Below are positions 1 to 8,074 of a stretch of DNA of 18,227 bases, piece by piece. The notes under the pieces were generated by a model. The model did no database searches, was not told where the DNA came from, and was given only the letters and a program-made list of their open reading frames with translations. Positions within the stretch are counted from its first letter, which is position 1. Each line of letters starts with the position of its first letter. The position numbers were made by a program, and so were the translations under genes. The DNA is from M3007 sp040080915 (GTDB taxonomy: Bacteria > Bacteroidota > Bacteroidia > Chitinophagales > Saprospiraceae): the NCBI GenBank assembly GCA_040080915.1, contig JBEBHD010000078.1, forward strand, positions 1 to 18,227. The letters are read 5' to 3'.

Positions 1-1
1 A

Positions 2-910
2 CTCCTGTCCAGCGCCGACATCGCCGGTCGGCCCAACCTCGTAGCTCGCTTTCGCCCGCCCGGCCCCATCTCCAACTCCTTGGGCGACGGCCAAATCTTT
101 GACAATGGCACCAACGTGGTCATCGGCGGCATTCCGGCTGCGCCTGCCGTGGCTGCGCCCGCTTTCAATCCTGCTGATGTGCTGACTGTGAGCGGCCAAA
201 CGCGCCTGAACGGCAACGTTCACGCAACCGGAAATGCCACCGTGGACGGCAGCACCACCACCAACAGCCTGAGCGTGACTAACAATGCTACGGTAGGCGG
301 TTTGGCCTCAGCCAACAGCCTGAGTGTGACCACAAATGCCACCGTGGGCGGTTCGGCCTCGGCCAACAGCCTGAGCGTGACCAACAATGCTACGGTAGGC
401 GGTTCGGCCTCGGCCAACAGCCTGAGCGTGACCAACAATGCCACCGTGGGCGGAAACCTCGGAATTGGCAAGGCGGCCACCGGGTTTGACCTGGACGTTG
501 CCGGGGCATCCAACTTTGACGGGCGTGTGAAAATAGGTGCCGCGCTTTTTCCGACATCCTTGAGCTACGAGTTGGCCGTTGGCGGGGGGATCATGGCCGA
601 AGAAGTCATGGTACGGATGCAGCCTTGGCCTGACTACGTTTTCGAGAAAGACTACGCGCTGAAGCCGCTTTCGGAGGTTGCCAATTTCATCGAAAAACAA
701 AAACACCTGCCGGGCGTGGCATCGGCAAAAGAAGTGGAAACACAGGGCCTCAACCTCGGCCAGATGCAAAAAGTGCAGATGGAAAAGATCGAGGAACTCT
801 ACTTGCACCTGATCGCTTTGGAAAAACGCGTAATCGCTCTGGAAGGTCAGAACGCAACATTGTCGGCTGAAAACCAACAACTGCGGGGTCAAACAGGCAA
901 TCGGAAATGA
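2..910 (+). CDS. Fibre-like repeat surface protein, 5'-truncated by window edge
   Basis: The reading frame is open from base 2, so the N-terminus (probably with a signal peptide) lies outside the window; an internal TTG at base 80 is unlikely to be the true start. The visible part contains an Ala/Pro-rich stretch, then 17-residue repeats of the type NSLSVTNNATVGGSASA. A GIGKAATGFDLDVAG motif follows, and then a C-terminal module reading PDYVFEKDYALKPLSEVANFIEKQKHLPGVASAKEVE, given here only as a landmark of about 35 residues. The end is a heptad-like coiled coil (about the last 50 residues). From family knowledge, this C-terminal module recurs in Bacteroidota surface proteins that resemble trimeric phage tail fibres. 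I infer a trimeric beta-helical fibre capped by a coiled coil. The partner or ligand is unknown. It ends 51 bp before the metalloprotease start and may be co-transcribed with it. Confidence 0.75.
   Translation, partial: LLSSADIAGRPNLVARFRPPGPISNSLGDGQIFDNGTNVVIGGIPAAPAVAAPAFNPADVLTVSGQTRLNGNVHATGNATVDGSTTTNSLSVTNNATVGGLASANSLSVTTNATVGGSASANSLSVTNNATVGGSASANSLSVTNNATVGGNLGIGKAATGFDLDVAGASNFDGRVKIGAALFPTSLSYELAVGGGIMAEEVMVRMQPWPDYVFEKDYALKPLSEVANFIEKQKHLPGVASAKEVETQGLNLGQMQKVQMEKIEELYLHLIALEKRVIALEGQNATLSAENQQLRGQTGNRK
212..466 (+). repeat. 51-bp tandem repeats, about 5 units, coding
   Basis: Four clear units of 51 bp (17 codons) begin with AACAGCCTGAG at 263, 314, 365 and 416; a more divergent unit precedes them at 212-262. 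The units alternate in synonymous codon use: those at 263 and 365 read GCTACGGTAGGCGG, while those at 314 and 416 (and the divergent one) read GCCACCGTGGGCGG or close to it. This suggests growth by copying two-unit blocks of 102 bp. The repeats keep the reading frame and encode the fibre's repetitive shaft. Confidence 0.9.
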
Positions 911-961
911 TGCAGTAGGGTAAACCTCTTGCACTCTGTTCATCAAAAAAAATCCATTGCC

Positions 962-2833
962 ATGAAAAAGATTCCTTTGATTTTGCTTGGCGGTATCCTT
1001 TGCTGTTCCGTTGCCTTCGGTCAGGGCGGCAGCAGCATTCGCGCGTTGCTCGATGTGGCTGCGCAGGGAAACACACCGTACCGCACCGAATATTTACTCC
1101 GCCACGACGACGCTTTGCGCGACGAAACGGGCGATTACAGCATGCTTGCCCTTGATCCCGGAACGTTGGGGCGCTTGGTTCAAGACCGGCCTTCCTTGTT
1201 GCACCTTAGCATCCCGAAAGGCGGTGGGCAGGCGCTGGAGCTGGAACTGGTTCGGGTGGAAATCCTGCGTTCAAACCCGACCTTTTTTGTCAAAAACACA
1301 CGCGGCGAGCAACCTACGCCTTATGAGCCGGGGCTTTACTACCGCGGCTTCGTCCGCGGAACCCAGCCTGGCAGTTCGTTGGCGGCCTTGTCCCTGTTCG
1401 CGGACGGTCTGATGGGCTTCGTGGCCGACGAATCGGGCGCTTGGAACTTAGGCCCGGAAGGCGGCAAGTTGGGCGGCAGCAAGTACATCCTGTTCAATGA
1501 CCGCGAGCATCCGTTGCCGCTTTCTTTCGGATGCGGGGCTGCCGACGAGGGCATTTTGCCCGATGTGTTCCAACAGAAAACAGCGCAGGCCCAAGCCTCC
1601 AGCACCAACTGCGTGGACATTTACTACGAATGCGACAACGATGTGTTTAGGGACAACGGTTCGAACGTTTGGCGAACGCTCAACTACGCCACCGGGCTTT
1701 TCAACGTCACAGCAACGATTTACCAGAACGAAAACATTGACGTTCGGATGTCCAGCGCCGCCGTGTGGAACACACCCGACGGGTACAGCGAAGTCAACAG
1801 CGGTACATCCCTGAACAGTTTTATCGCCGGTGTCGGATCAAGTTTCGATGGCGACGTGGCCCAACTGATCGCCATTGACACGGGCGGGCACGGCGGTTTG
1901 GCGGTCACCATCGGGTTTACCTGCGGGTCGTCGAACAATCGGCACTGTTACAGCGACATAAACGGCGGTTTCAGCCAGTTTCCCACCTACTCCTGGGACG
2001 TGATGGTAACCACGCACGAACTGGGTCACCTGCTTGGCTCGCCGCACACGCACTGGTGCGGATGGAGTGGCGGGGCCATTGACGACTGCGGCCCGGACGG
2101 TGGTTTTCCCACCGAGGGCGGCTGCGCCGACGGCCCGACCCCGACCGTAGGCACTATTATGAGCTACTGCCACCTTATCGGCGGGATTGGCATCAGTTTT
2201 ACCACTTCCAACGGCGGCGGTTTTGGCACCCAGCCAGCGAATGCTATCATCTCGTACATTGATGGGCTGGGCTGTTTGGGCGATTGCAACTGCCCGGCAA
2301 ACCTCGTCGCGACCGATTTCCTGCCCGTCATTGTTCCATCGGCCCCGCCTTTGTTGGAGAAATACGAAGTGTCCAACTCGATAGTGACGACCAGTATCGT
2401 GGACCCGGGGGCTTTTGTCAAGTTGGATGCTGGTGTTTTTATTCGGCTTTCGCCCGGTTTTCGGGCCAGGCCGGGCAGCACGGTGCATGCGTACATAGAG
2501 GGCTGTGGTTTCCTCGACGGTACGGACGGTACCGGCAACCGCTCGATGGAGGAACCGTTGCCGACGAACACGGCAGATGGGATGACCCTTTACCCCAATC
2601 CATTCAGCCAGCAATTGACCGTTGGGTTTCAGGTGCGCCAGCCCGGGATGGTCGTCATTCAACTGTTGGATATCACGGGCAGGCTCGTTCAGGAACTGTA
2701 CCAAAACGACCGGCTCGAAGCGGGCTGGTATCGTGAAACATTGCCCGCCTATCAGTTGCCAAACGGGGTGTACAGCTGCCGCGTGTTTTTGCCCGATGGG
2801 CAAAAACAAATGACTGTGGTGAAGGTAAATTGA
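962..2833 (+). CDS. Secreted M12B-like zinc metalloprotease with T9SS sorting domain
   Basis: The start is the ATG at 962, because MKKIPLILLGGILCCSVAFGQ is a clean signal peptide; an in-frame TTG at 929 would only add residues before it. The 623-residue product has a prodomain-like N-terminal half. The zinc site is HELGHLLGSPH at residues 352-362 (HExxHxxGxxH, metzincin), followed by a Cys-rich loop and the Met-turn IMSYC with Met400. Residues about 466-515 match the 3-coathanger stack pattern (SNSIV...GAFVKLDAGVFIRLSPGF...GC). Residues about 541-623 (LYPNPFSQQLTV...GVYSCRVF) form a type A T9SS C-terminal domain. By family knowledge it is exported by Sec, crosses the outer membrane through T9SS and is displayed or released extracellularly as an endopeptidase. 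The substrate is unknown. Reprolysin-like assignment is by motif spacing and the surrounding Cys pattern. Confidence 0.92.
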   Translation: MKKIPLILLGGILCCSVAFGQGGSSIRALLDVAAQGNTPYRTEYLLRHDDALRDETGDYSMLALDPGTLGRLVQDRPSLLHLSIPKGGGQALELELVRVEILRSNPTFFVKNTRGEQPTPYEPGLYYRGFVRGTQPGSSLAALSLFADGLMGFVADESGAWNLGPEGGKLGGSKYILFNDREHPLPLSFGCGAADEGILPDVFQQKTAQAQASSTNCVDIYYECDNDVFRDNGSNVWRTLNYATGLFNVTATIYQNENIDVRMSSAAVWNTPDGYSEVNSGTSLNSFIAGVGSSFDGDVAQLIAIDTGGHGGLAVTIGFTCGSSNNRHCYSDINGGFSQFPTYSWDVMVTTHELGHLLGSPHTHWCGWSGGAIDDCGPDGGFPTEGGCADGPTPTVGTIMSYCHLIGGIGISFTTSNGGGFGTQPANAIISYIDGLGCLGDCNCPANLVATDFLPVIVPSAPPLLEKYEVSNSIVTTSIVDPGAFVKLDAGVFIRLSPGFRARPGSTVHAYIEGCGFLDGTDGTGNRSMEEPLPTNTADGMTLYPNPFSQQLTVGFQVRQPGMVVIQLLDITGRLVQELYQNDRLEAGWYRETLPAYQLPNGVYSCRVFLPDGQKQMTVVKVN

Positions 2834-2946
2834 TCGGGATCAGCGAAGTATTTTACAAGGTGAGAAGCCGCTTTTGTCATACTGAGCGGTGCTAATCAAA
2901 ATATTAGGCCGAAGGCCATGCACAAAACCCCGCAGTGCGAAGTAGC

Positions 2947-2989
2947 CAAAAACATGAGCCATCCCGAGTTATTCGCGGATGGCTCATGT
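2947..2989 (-). terminator. Hairpin terminator downstream of TPR gene
   Basis: A perfect 13-bp inverted repeat (ACATGAGCCATCC at 2952-2964, GGATGGCTCATGT at 2977-2989) has a 12-base loop. On the minus strand the stem is followed directly by TTTTTGG, as in an intrinsic terminator, and it lies 35 bp past the TPR gene's stop. On the plus strand there is no T run, but the stem may still help end transcription of the convergent metalloprotease gene. Confidence 0.7.
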
Positions 2990-3023
2990 GTCATTTCGTA
3001 TAAATTCGTCAACATCGGGAAGG

Positions 3024-4058
3024 TCAGACCTGCCATTCTTCCAGCAGCCGGGCCGCTTCTACGGAACCCATTTTGGCGGCAGCCTGCAAATCGAGGGCGT
3101 ACTCGGGCCTGCCGACGCGGTGTTTGGCGATGGCCCGGTGCAGCAAGCCTTCGGCCTCTGGTGCCAGTTCCACGCCGACGGGTATGGCCAGTGTTTGGTC
3201 GAAGGCTACGAGCGCGCCGTTGGCATCGTTCAGGGCCAGAAGGGCCTTGCCCAGCAGGTAGTTGGCGCGGCGGCGGCGGTTGTAGTTGGGATCGGCTTCA
3301 TCGAAGTTGCGTTTCAGGTAGAGGCGCAGTTCGTACACGCACTCGGTGTATTTTTTGGCGTGAAACAGGCTTTCCCCTTTGCGCATACGGGCCAGCCAAT
3401 GCAGAGGTTGGAGGGCAAGGGAGTGTTTCACGGCTTGATCGAAGTCTTGTGCGGCGCTTTCCCACTCATTTTTCAGCATTTTCACTTTGCCGCTGCCGTA
3501 GTATGCATCGGGGTGGTAGGGGTTGGAGCGGATGCTTTTTGAAAAATCGCGCAGGGCATCGTTGTAGTTGCCGAGTTTGTAGTTGACGTAGCCCCGGCGC
3601 TCATAGGCCAGTGCGTGGCGCTCAAATTTTTCGATGGCGCGGCTCAGCGCTTCAGAAGCTTCCTGCTCCATGCCCGCTTGGCCAACGAGGCTGCGGCCCC
3701 GGCGGTATTCCTGTACGGCTACCTTGTCGGAATCCGGCTCGATGTTCACTTTTTCTAACAGGCCGCCCTCGCCGATGCACCAAGCCCAGATGTTGCCAGC
3801 CACGGCGTACTGTGCCAGTTCGCCGAATAGGGCCACGGTGTTGCGCCAGGCTTTTTCCGAAGGGCCGACCATTTTTTGCTGGGGCACGGTGAGCGCAAAG
3901 TCCTCTTCCGACAGCACGTCTTCCGGTTTGAACAGGATGTCCGATTTGAAATAATTTTCCATCCGGGACTGCCAGTGCTGTTGTGCTTTTTCGAAGGCTC
4001 GCTGGCTGCCGAACTCCAGCCGGCCCTTGAAGACCAATTTGAATGTTTGTGTATGCAT
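3024..4058 (-). CDS. TPR-repeat protein
   Basis: The start chosen is the ATG at 4058 (MHTQTFKLVFKG), because AGGAAGG sits just upstream on the minus strand and the upstream in-frame extension to 4172 is not protein-like. The 344-residue product has no signal peptide or membrane segment, so it is probably cytoplasmic. Residues 1-120 are an uncharacterised domain rich in aromatic residues (WAWCIGEGGLLEKV near 91-104). Residues about 136-292 contain at least three to four tetratricopeptide repeats, seen in AYERRGYVNYKLGNYNDAL, AYYGSGKVKMLKNEWESAA and ANYLLGKALLALNDANGAL, and typical of protein-protein scaffolds. Another short helical pair at the C-terminus (AIAKHRVGRPEYALDLQAAA) may be a further unit. 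It is convergent with the metalloprotease and divergent from the acyl-CoA synthetase. The partner is unknown. Confidence 0.85.
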   Translation of the reverse strand: MHTQTFKLVFKGRLEFGSQRAFEKAQQHWQSRMENYFKSDILFKPEDVLSEEDFALTVPQQKMVGPSEKAWRNTVALFGELAQYAVAGNIWAWCIGEGGLLEKVNIEPDSDKVAVQEYRRGRSLVGQAGMEQEASEALSRAIEKFERHALAYERRGYVNYKLGNYNDALRDFSKSIRSNPYHPDAYYGSGKVKMLKNEWESAAQDFDQAVKHSLALQPLHWLARMRKGESLFHAKKYTECVYELRLYLKRNFDEADPNYNRRRRANYLLGKALLALNDANGALVAFDQTLAIPVGVELAPEAEGLLHRAIAKHRVGRPEYALDLQAAAKMGSVEAARLLEEWQV

Positions 4059-4499
4059 CCTTCCTGCTGTTTTTCTGCCGATTTGGTTGGATAGGGCTGG
4101 ATGGTAACACCGCGTATTTTCTCGGAAAAGTGAGACGTACACGAGTACGTCGGCCCGAACGGGCTGACGCAATGTGAAATTCCACGAAAATCGTTTTTTC
4201 TAAGTCCTTTTCGAAGGGATTATTGGTCGCAGCAAAATGATGACCAACTGAAAAGGCCCACTTTCCCCAAAGAGAGACAAATGTCCACATTTATCTCCTG
4301 CCCGACAAATCTTTGGCCTGCCTTTTTTGGATATTTTTTTTGTGCAAGAACAAAAAAAGCGGATTTTGTTCCAGGGATACCGGGCAACAAGTGTATTTTT
4401 CCAAATAATACCCAAGTTTTGACACAAACACTAAAAATGCCATTGTGAAAAAATCCATCTTTGCGGACATTAGCCCCCAAACTGGTTTATACACATGGC
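4059..4499. other. AT-rich divergent intergenic region
   Basis: No convincing gene lies in these 441 bases between the divergent TPR and acyl-CoA synthetase genes. The half nearer the synthetase is rich in A and T runs, as expected for promoters. A CATCTTTG at 4456-4463 is one base from the Bacteroidota -7 consensus TAnnTTTG and lies 36 bp before the ATG at 4500. However, no -33 TTTG is found at the expected distance, so I do not call it a promoter. Confidence 0.5.
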
Positions 4500-6335
4500 A
4501 TGACGAAAAAACGACTTTTCGATTACCTCTACGACCAACTCGAGCAAAATCCCTTGGACAAAGCCTTTGGGCACAAGGAAAACGGCGCTTGGCGCTATTA
4601 TTCTACCGCCGACATGGTGCGTATGGTCAACCAGGCCAGTTGCGGCCTTTTGGCTCTCGGACTAAAGCCCGGCGATAAGGTGGCCACGGTTGTTTACCAG
4701 ACCAGCCCGGCGTGGGTTGTGCTGGATTTTGCGATGGCGCAACTGGGTATTCTCAACGTGCCCATGTACCCTACCATCAGCGCCCGCGAGTACGCCTACA
4801 TCCTGCGCGAATCGGAGGCCCGGTATTGTTTTGTTGGCGATAAGGACCTGTACGACAAAGTGCGCGAAGCCCAAACCAACCTGACTGGCCTACTGGATAT
4901 TTTTGCCTTCAACGACCATCCGGTGGCGCGCAATTGGGCTTTTTTGCTCCAACCGAACTCCGGCGACTTGGATCGTTTGCTCGAGATTGATGAAATTCGA
5001 GCAGGCATCCAGCCCGATGAGGTGATGACCCTCGTATACACCTCCGGTACCACGGGCGACCCCAAGGGTGTGATGCTGACCCACACGAACATCGTGTTCA
5101 ACATCGAAGAAGTACGCAAACTGCTCACGTTCCAGCCCGGCGACCGCGTGCTGAGTTTTCTGCCCGTCAGCCATATTTTCGAGCGCGTGGCGGTGTATGC
5201 GTTCACGGCCATGTGCGGCAGCGTGACGTTCACCAACACCGAAAACCTCGGCGGCGATTCGGGCGACTTGCGTGCTATTCGCCCGCATTTTTTCACTACC
5301 GTGCCGCGCCTGTTGGAAAAAGTGTACGAAAAGATAACGGCCAAGGGCCTCGAACTCAAGGGGATCAGGCGCTGGCTGTTTTTCTGGGCCATGAGCCTTT
5401 CCGAGCACTGGCACTTCGGTTACCGGCCTGCGGGTTGGGAAAAAGTAAAATGGCTGATCGCCGACCTCCTTATTTTCAGCAAATGGCGGAAAGCGCTCGG
5501 CGGCTGCGTCAAAACGATCATCACGGGAGCGAGCGCCTGCCCGGTGCGCGTGATGCGCACGTTCAACGCTGCGGGTATACCCGTGCGCGAGGGCTATGGC
5601 ATGACGGAGGCCGCACCGGCCCTTACCTTCAGCCGAATGGAGCCGGAAGGAGCCATGCTCGGCACGGTGGGCCTACTACTCAACGGCGTGGAGGTGCGCC
5701 TCGAACCCAGCCCAGACTACCGCCCAGGCGAGGGTGAGATTTTGGCCAAAGGACCAGGAACCATGGTCGGCTACTACAAACAACCCGAAAAAACTGCTGA
5801 AGCCATTCGCCTGATTAACGGCGAACGCTGGCTGGCCACTGGAGATGTAGCTACTTGGGTGGAAGGCCCACAGGGGCAACAATTTCTCAAAATAACCGAC
5901 CGGAAAAAGGAACTGCTCAAGACCAGCCACGGCAAATACGTAGCACCCGCACCGATCGAGTCGGCGCTGAAGGAGCATTTGCTCGTGGAGCAGGCTATGG
6001 TCGTGGGTGACGACCGGAAATATGTCACGGCCCTGATTGTGCCCGCACCGGACGGGCTGCGCGACTGGTGCCGGCGGCATGACATCCCGTGGACGAATTG
6101 GGCCGACATGCTCCTCGAACCGGCCGTGCTGCACCGGTTCGAGATGTTGTTGGAGCGCCTCAACCCACAAGTTGCCAAACACGAACAGATAAAACGATTT
6201 GCCCTGCTTCCGCAACCCTGGGAACCCATCAAGGCCGACGGCTCGGAGGCCGAGCTCACGCCCACGCTGAAACTGAAGCGACGGGTGATCTTGCAAAAGT
6301 TTCAGCGGGAAATCGAAGAAATGTACGGGGAGTAG
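4500..6335 (+). CDS. Long-chain acyl-CoA synthetase (AMP-forming)
   Basis: The 611-residue protein belongs to the ANL adenylate-forming superfamily, long-chain acyl-CoA synthetase group. It activates fatty acids with ATP and CoA through an acyl-AMP. The ATG at 4500 (MTKKRLFDYLYDQL) is preferred over an in-frame TTG at 4461. The P-loop YTSGTTGDPKG is at residues 180-190, YGMTEAAP at 366-373, TGD at 447-449, DRKKELLKTSHGKYVAP at 467-483, and the C-terminal lysine-containing motif LTPTLKLKRR near 587-596. The length fits the family. There is no signal peptide; such enzymes are cytosolic or loosely attached to the inner membrane. It stands alone, divergent from the TPR gene and convergent with the prenyl synthase, so the neighbours do not tell whether it serves beta-oxidation or lipid recycling. 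It is FadD-like, but the exact orthologue is not claimed. Confidence 0.95.
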   Translation: MTKKRLFDYLYDQLEQNPLDKAFGHKENGAWRYYSTADMVRMVNQASCGLLALGLKPGDKVATVVYQTSPAWVVLDFAMAQLGILNVPMYPTISAREYAYILRESEARYCFVGDKDLYDKVREAQTNLTGLLDIFAFNDHPVARNWAFLLQPNSGDLDRLLEIDEIRAGIQPDEVMTLVYTSGTTGDPKGVMLTHTNIVFNIEEVRKLLTFQPGDRVLSFLPVSHIFERVAVYAFTAMCGSVTFTNTENLGGDSGDLRAIRPHFFTTVPRLLEKVYEKITAKGLELKGIRRWLFFWAMSLSEHWHFGYRPAGWEKVKWLIADLLIFSKWRKALGGCVKTIITGASACPVRVMRTFNAAGIPVREGYGMTEAAPALTFSRMEPEGAMLGTVGLLLNGVEVRLEPSPDYRPGEGEILAKGPGTMVGYYKQPEKTAEAIRLINGERWLATGDVATWVEGPQGQQFLKITDRKKELLKTSHGKYVAPAPIESALKEHLLVEQAMVVGDDRKYVTALIVPAPDGLRDWCRRHDIPWTNWADMLLEPAVLHRFEMLLERLNPQVAKHEQIKRFALLPQPWEPIKADGSEAELTPTLKLKRRVILQKFQREIEEMYGE

Positions 6336-6337
6336 AC

Positions 6338-6404
6338 TGTTGGCTATTGGCTTCCGAATAAGAGCGTTCCGCTATAGTTTGATATCGCGCTCGGTAGCCA
6401 ACAG
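6338..6404. terminator. Inverted repeat between convergent genes, possible bidirectional terminator
   Basis: CTGTTGGCTA at 6338-6347 is the exact reverse complement of TAGCCAACAG at 6395-6404, and G-U pairs can lengthen the stem inwards by four. It begins two bases after the acyl-CoA synthetase stop and lies just past the stop of the convergent prenyl synthase gene. The loop is long (about 47 bases) and no T tract follows on either strand, so terminator function is inferred from position only. Confidence 0.4.
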
Positions 6405-6420
6405 CCCTGCACGCCCCCCC

Positions 6421-7395
6421 TCAGCTGTCGCGTTCCAGAAGGTCGCCCACCGTTTTTTTCAGTATGGTCTTGCGTACTTCTGGTGCTGACACCTCCTGCA
6501 GGTGACTAAATGCCTCGTTTTGAAACTGTTGTTTCTCTTCGGCGGCGCGTTCAGGCACATTGTTTCGGTCGAAGATCGCGCGAACGGCGGCCACTTTTCC
6601 TGGCGCATCCTGATCGGTTTGCATCCAGTGGCGTAGTTCTGCCTCGTCGCCGGGGGATGCCGCCTCGAATACTTTCAGCACGAGCCAGGTTTTTTTGTTT
6701 TGCAAAATATCGCCGCCGACTTGCTTACCAAACTTGGCGGGGTCACCGTAGGTGTCAAGCAGGTCGTCCTGTATTTGGAAGGCGATGCCCGCCAAGCGGC
6801 CGAAATGGTACAGGTGTTCGCGGTCGGCGGTGCTGGCACCGGCGCACCGGGCACCCATTTCGAGTGCGCCACCGAGCAGTACGGCGGTTTTCAGTTCGAT
6901 CATGCGCAGGTACTCGGCCAGTTGCACGTCGTGCCGGGTCTCGAAGTTCATGTCGTATTGTTGGCCCTCGCACACCTCGGTGGCCACCCGGTTGAAAATT
7001 TGTATCAGATCGGCCACAATCTCCGGCGTGCCTGTGGCGACGATGTGCTGGTAGGCGTGGATCAGCATCACGTCGCCGCTGAGGATGCCAGTGGTGGTGT
7101 TCCAGCGGGTATGCACGGTGGGCTGGCCGCGGCGCAGGGGTGCGGCATCCATGATATCGTCGTGCAAGAGGGTGAAATTATGGAACAATTCTACGGCCCA
7201 GGCAGCGGGCAGGGCATGCTCTATGTGGTCGGAAAACAGTTCACAGGCCATGAGGAGGAAGGCGGGTCGCAGGCGCTTGCCGCCGAGGGTGAGCATGTAG
7301 TCGCAGGGTTCGTACAGCTCGTTTGGGGCGGCGGGAAAGGGGTTTGCGGCGGCGTAATCGGCGATGCGGGCGAGAAGTTGCGGGAGGGTGTGCAT
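6421..7395 (-). CDS. Short-chain trans-polyprenyl diphosphate synthase
   Basis: This 324-residue enzyme condenses isopentenyl diphosphate with allylic diphosphates to make C15-C20 class prenyl diphosphates for quinones, carotenoids or other isoprenoids. Family motifs: GGKRLRP at 38-44, the first Asp-rich motif DDIMD at 79-83 followed by RRGQPTVH, KT at 169-170, and the second Asp-rich motif FQIQDDLLD at 206-214 with GDILQNKKT downstream. The first Asp-rich motif has no two-residue insertion. Phe74 sits five residues before it, a position known to limit chain length. I therefore read it as farnesyl/geranylgeranyl type, without deciding which. The ATG at 7395 is chosen because the conserved fold begins there; the longer in-frame extension overlaps the upstream gene. 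It is the last gene of a tight group, 37 bp after the glycosyltransferase-like gene. Confidence 0.93.
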   Translation of the reverse strand: MHTLPQLLARIADYAAANPFPAAPNELYEPCDYMLTLGGKRLRPAFLLMACELFSDHIEHALPAAWAVELFHNFTLLHDDIMDAAPLRRGQPTVHTRWNTTTGILSGDVMLIHAYQHIVATGTPEIVADLIQIFNRVATEVCEGQQYDMNFETRHDVQLAEYLRMIELKTAVLLGGALEMGARCAGASTADREHLYHFGRLAGIAFQIQDDLLDTYGDPAKFGKQVGGDILQNKKTWLVLKVFEAASPGDEAELRHWMQTDQDAPGKVAAVRAIFDRNNVPERAAEEKQQFQNEAFSHLQEVSAPEVRKTILKKTVGDLLERDS

Positions 7396-7432
7396 GGGTC
7401 TTGAATTCCGAGTGGCGAAGGTAGGCCAAACT

Positions 7433-8074
7433 TCAAAACTTGCCCTGCACCGCTGCCCAATCAGCCTCCGTGTCCACGTCCGAGTATTCCGGTAGCAGGG
7501 CACAGGACTTACCCAAGGACGCGATTGTCTGCATGGTTGCCGTTCGAACCGACTCCGAGCTCCAGGCGATATTTTCAAAAACTGCGGGCCCGAACGCACG
7601 CATGCCGAGCAGGTAGTAGCCGCCGTCGGGGGTTGGGCCGAGCACAAAATCGTGGGTTTTGAGCAGGGCGAATGCTTTGTTCAGGGCGGCACCGGGCAGC
7701 TCCGGGCAGTCGCTGCCGATGATGACGACGCGTCCGGCACCGGTGGCGAAGGCCTGCCGAAATGCGTCGGTCATACGGGTACCGAGGTCGTCGCCCTGCT
7801 GCACGAATTTTTGAAAATCCGTTTCCGGCCAGGCATCATCCGGGTCAATGTTTTCGGAGTAAAAAAGCCACCGCCGCGCTGCTGTACCCAGCGCGGCGGT
7901 GCGGGTTTTTTCCAATAAAATATGGTAGATGCGTAGGGCTTCCGCGTCGCCCACAGTGCGGGCCAGCCGGGTTTTTACCTTGCCGAGGATCGGGTTTTTG
8001 ATAAAAACCAGCAGCGTGGCATCGGTTTGTGCCAGATCGAGCTGCGGTGCCCTGCCTGTGTCCTGTTCGATCAA
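7433..8074 (-). CDS. TIGR04282/DUF2064 glycosyltransferase-like protein
   Basis: The protein (about 213 residues from this start) has the nucleotide-diphospho-sugar transferase-like fold of the TIGR04282 (DUF2064) family. Landmarks are VFIKNPILGKVKTRL at 23-37, GSDCPEL at 120-126 and GPTPDGGYYLLG at 146-157. Family members resemble GT-A type transferases but their donor and acceptor are generally unknown. No in-frame ATG or GTG precedes the conserved core. The TTG at 8074 overlaps the upstream gene's TGA as TTGA, which suggests translational coupling; another TTG at 8116 is possible. It lies between the VOC-VOC-AHSA1 gene and the prenyl synthase. The order hints at a role near isoprenoid or lipid-linked metabolism, which is an inference only. 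Confidence 0.85.
   Translation of the reverse strand: MIEQDTGRAPQLDLAQTDATLLVFIKNPILGKVKTRLARTVGDAEALRIYHILLEKTRTAALGTAARRWLFYSENIDPDDAWPETDFQKFVQQGDDLGTRMTDAFRQAFATGAGRVVIIGSDCPELPGAALNKAFALLKTHDFVLGPTPDGGYYLLGMRAFGPAVFENIAWSSESVRTATMQTIASLGKSCALLPEYSDVDTEADWAAVQGKF

Noticed and set aside
212..466. CRISPR array
   Set aside because: The repeat units are contiguous, in frame and coding, with no unique spacers between them.
1838..2809. Long open frame (323 codons) antisense to the metalloprotease gene
   Set aside because: The plus strand encodes an intact metzincin with signal peptide and sorting domain here. The antisense product is rich in Arg/Val/Ala without any recognisable motif, as expected of a GC-rich shadow frame.
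2979..3542. Plus-strand open frames opposite the TPR gene
   Set aside because: The minus strand gives clear TPR repeats; the opposite products are compositionally odd and without motifs.
4059..4172. N-terminal extension of the TPR protein
   Set aside because: The extra 38 residues have no conserved character, and an AGGAAGG ribosome-binding sequence directly precedes the ATG at 4058.
4291..4494. Small minus-strand open frames in the divergent gap
   Set aside because: They are rich in Phe/Lys from A/T runs, overlap each other in different frames and have no ribosome-binding site or recognisable motif.
7396..7647. N-terminal extension of the prenyl diphosphate synthase
   Set aside because: It overlaps the coding end of the transferase gene in another frame and is Arg/Cys/Pro-rich; the family core starts with the ATG at 7395.
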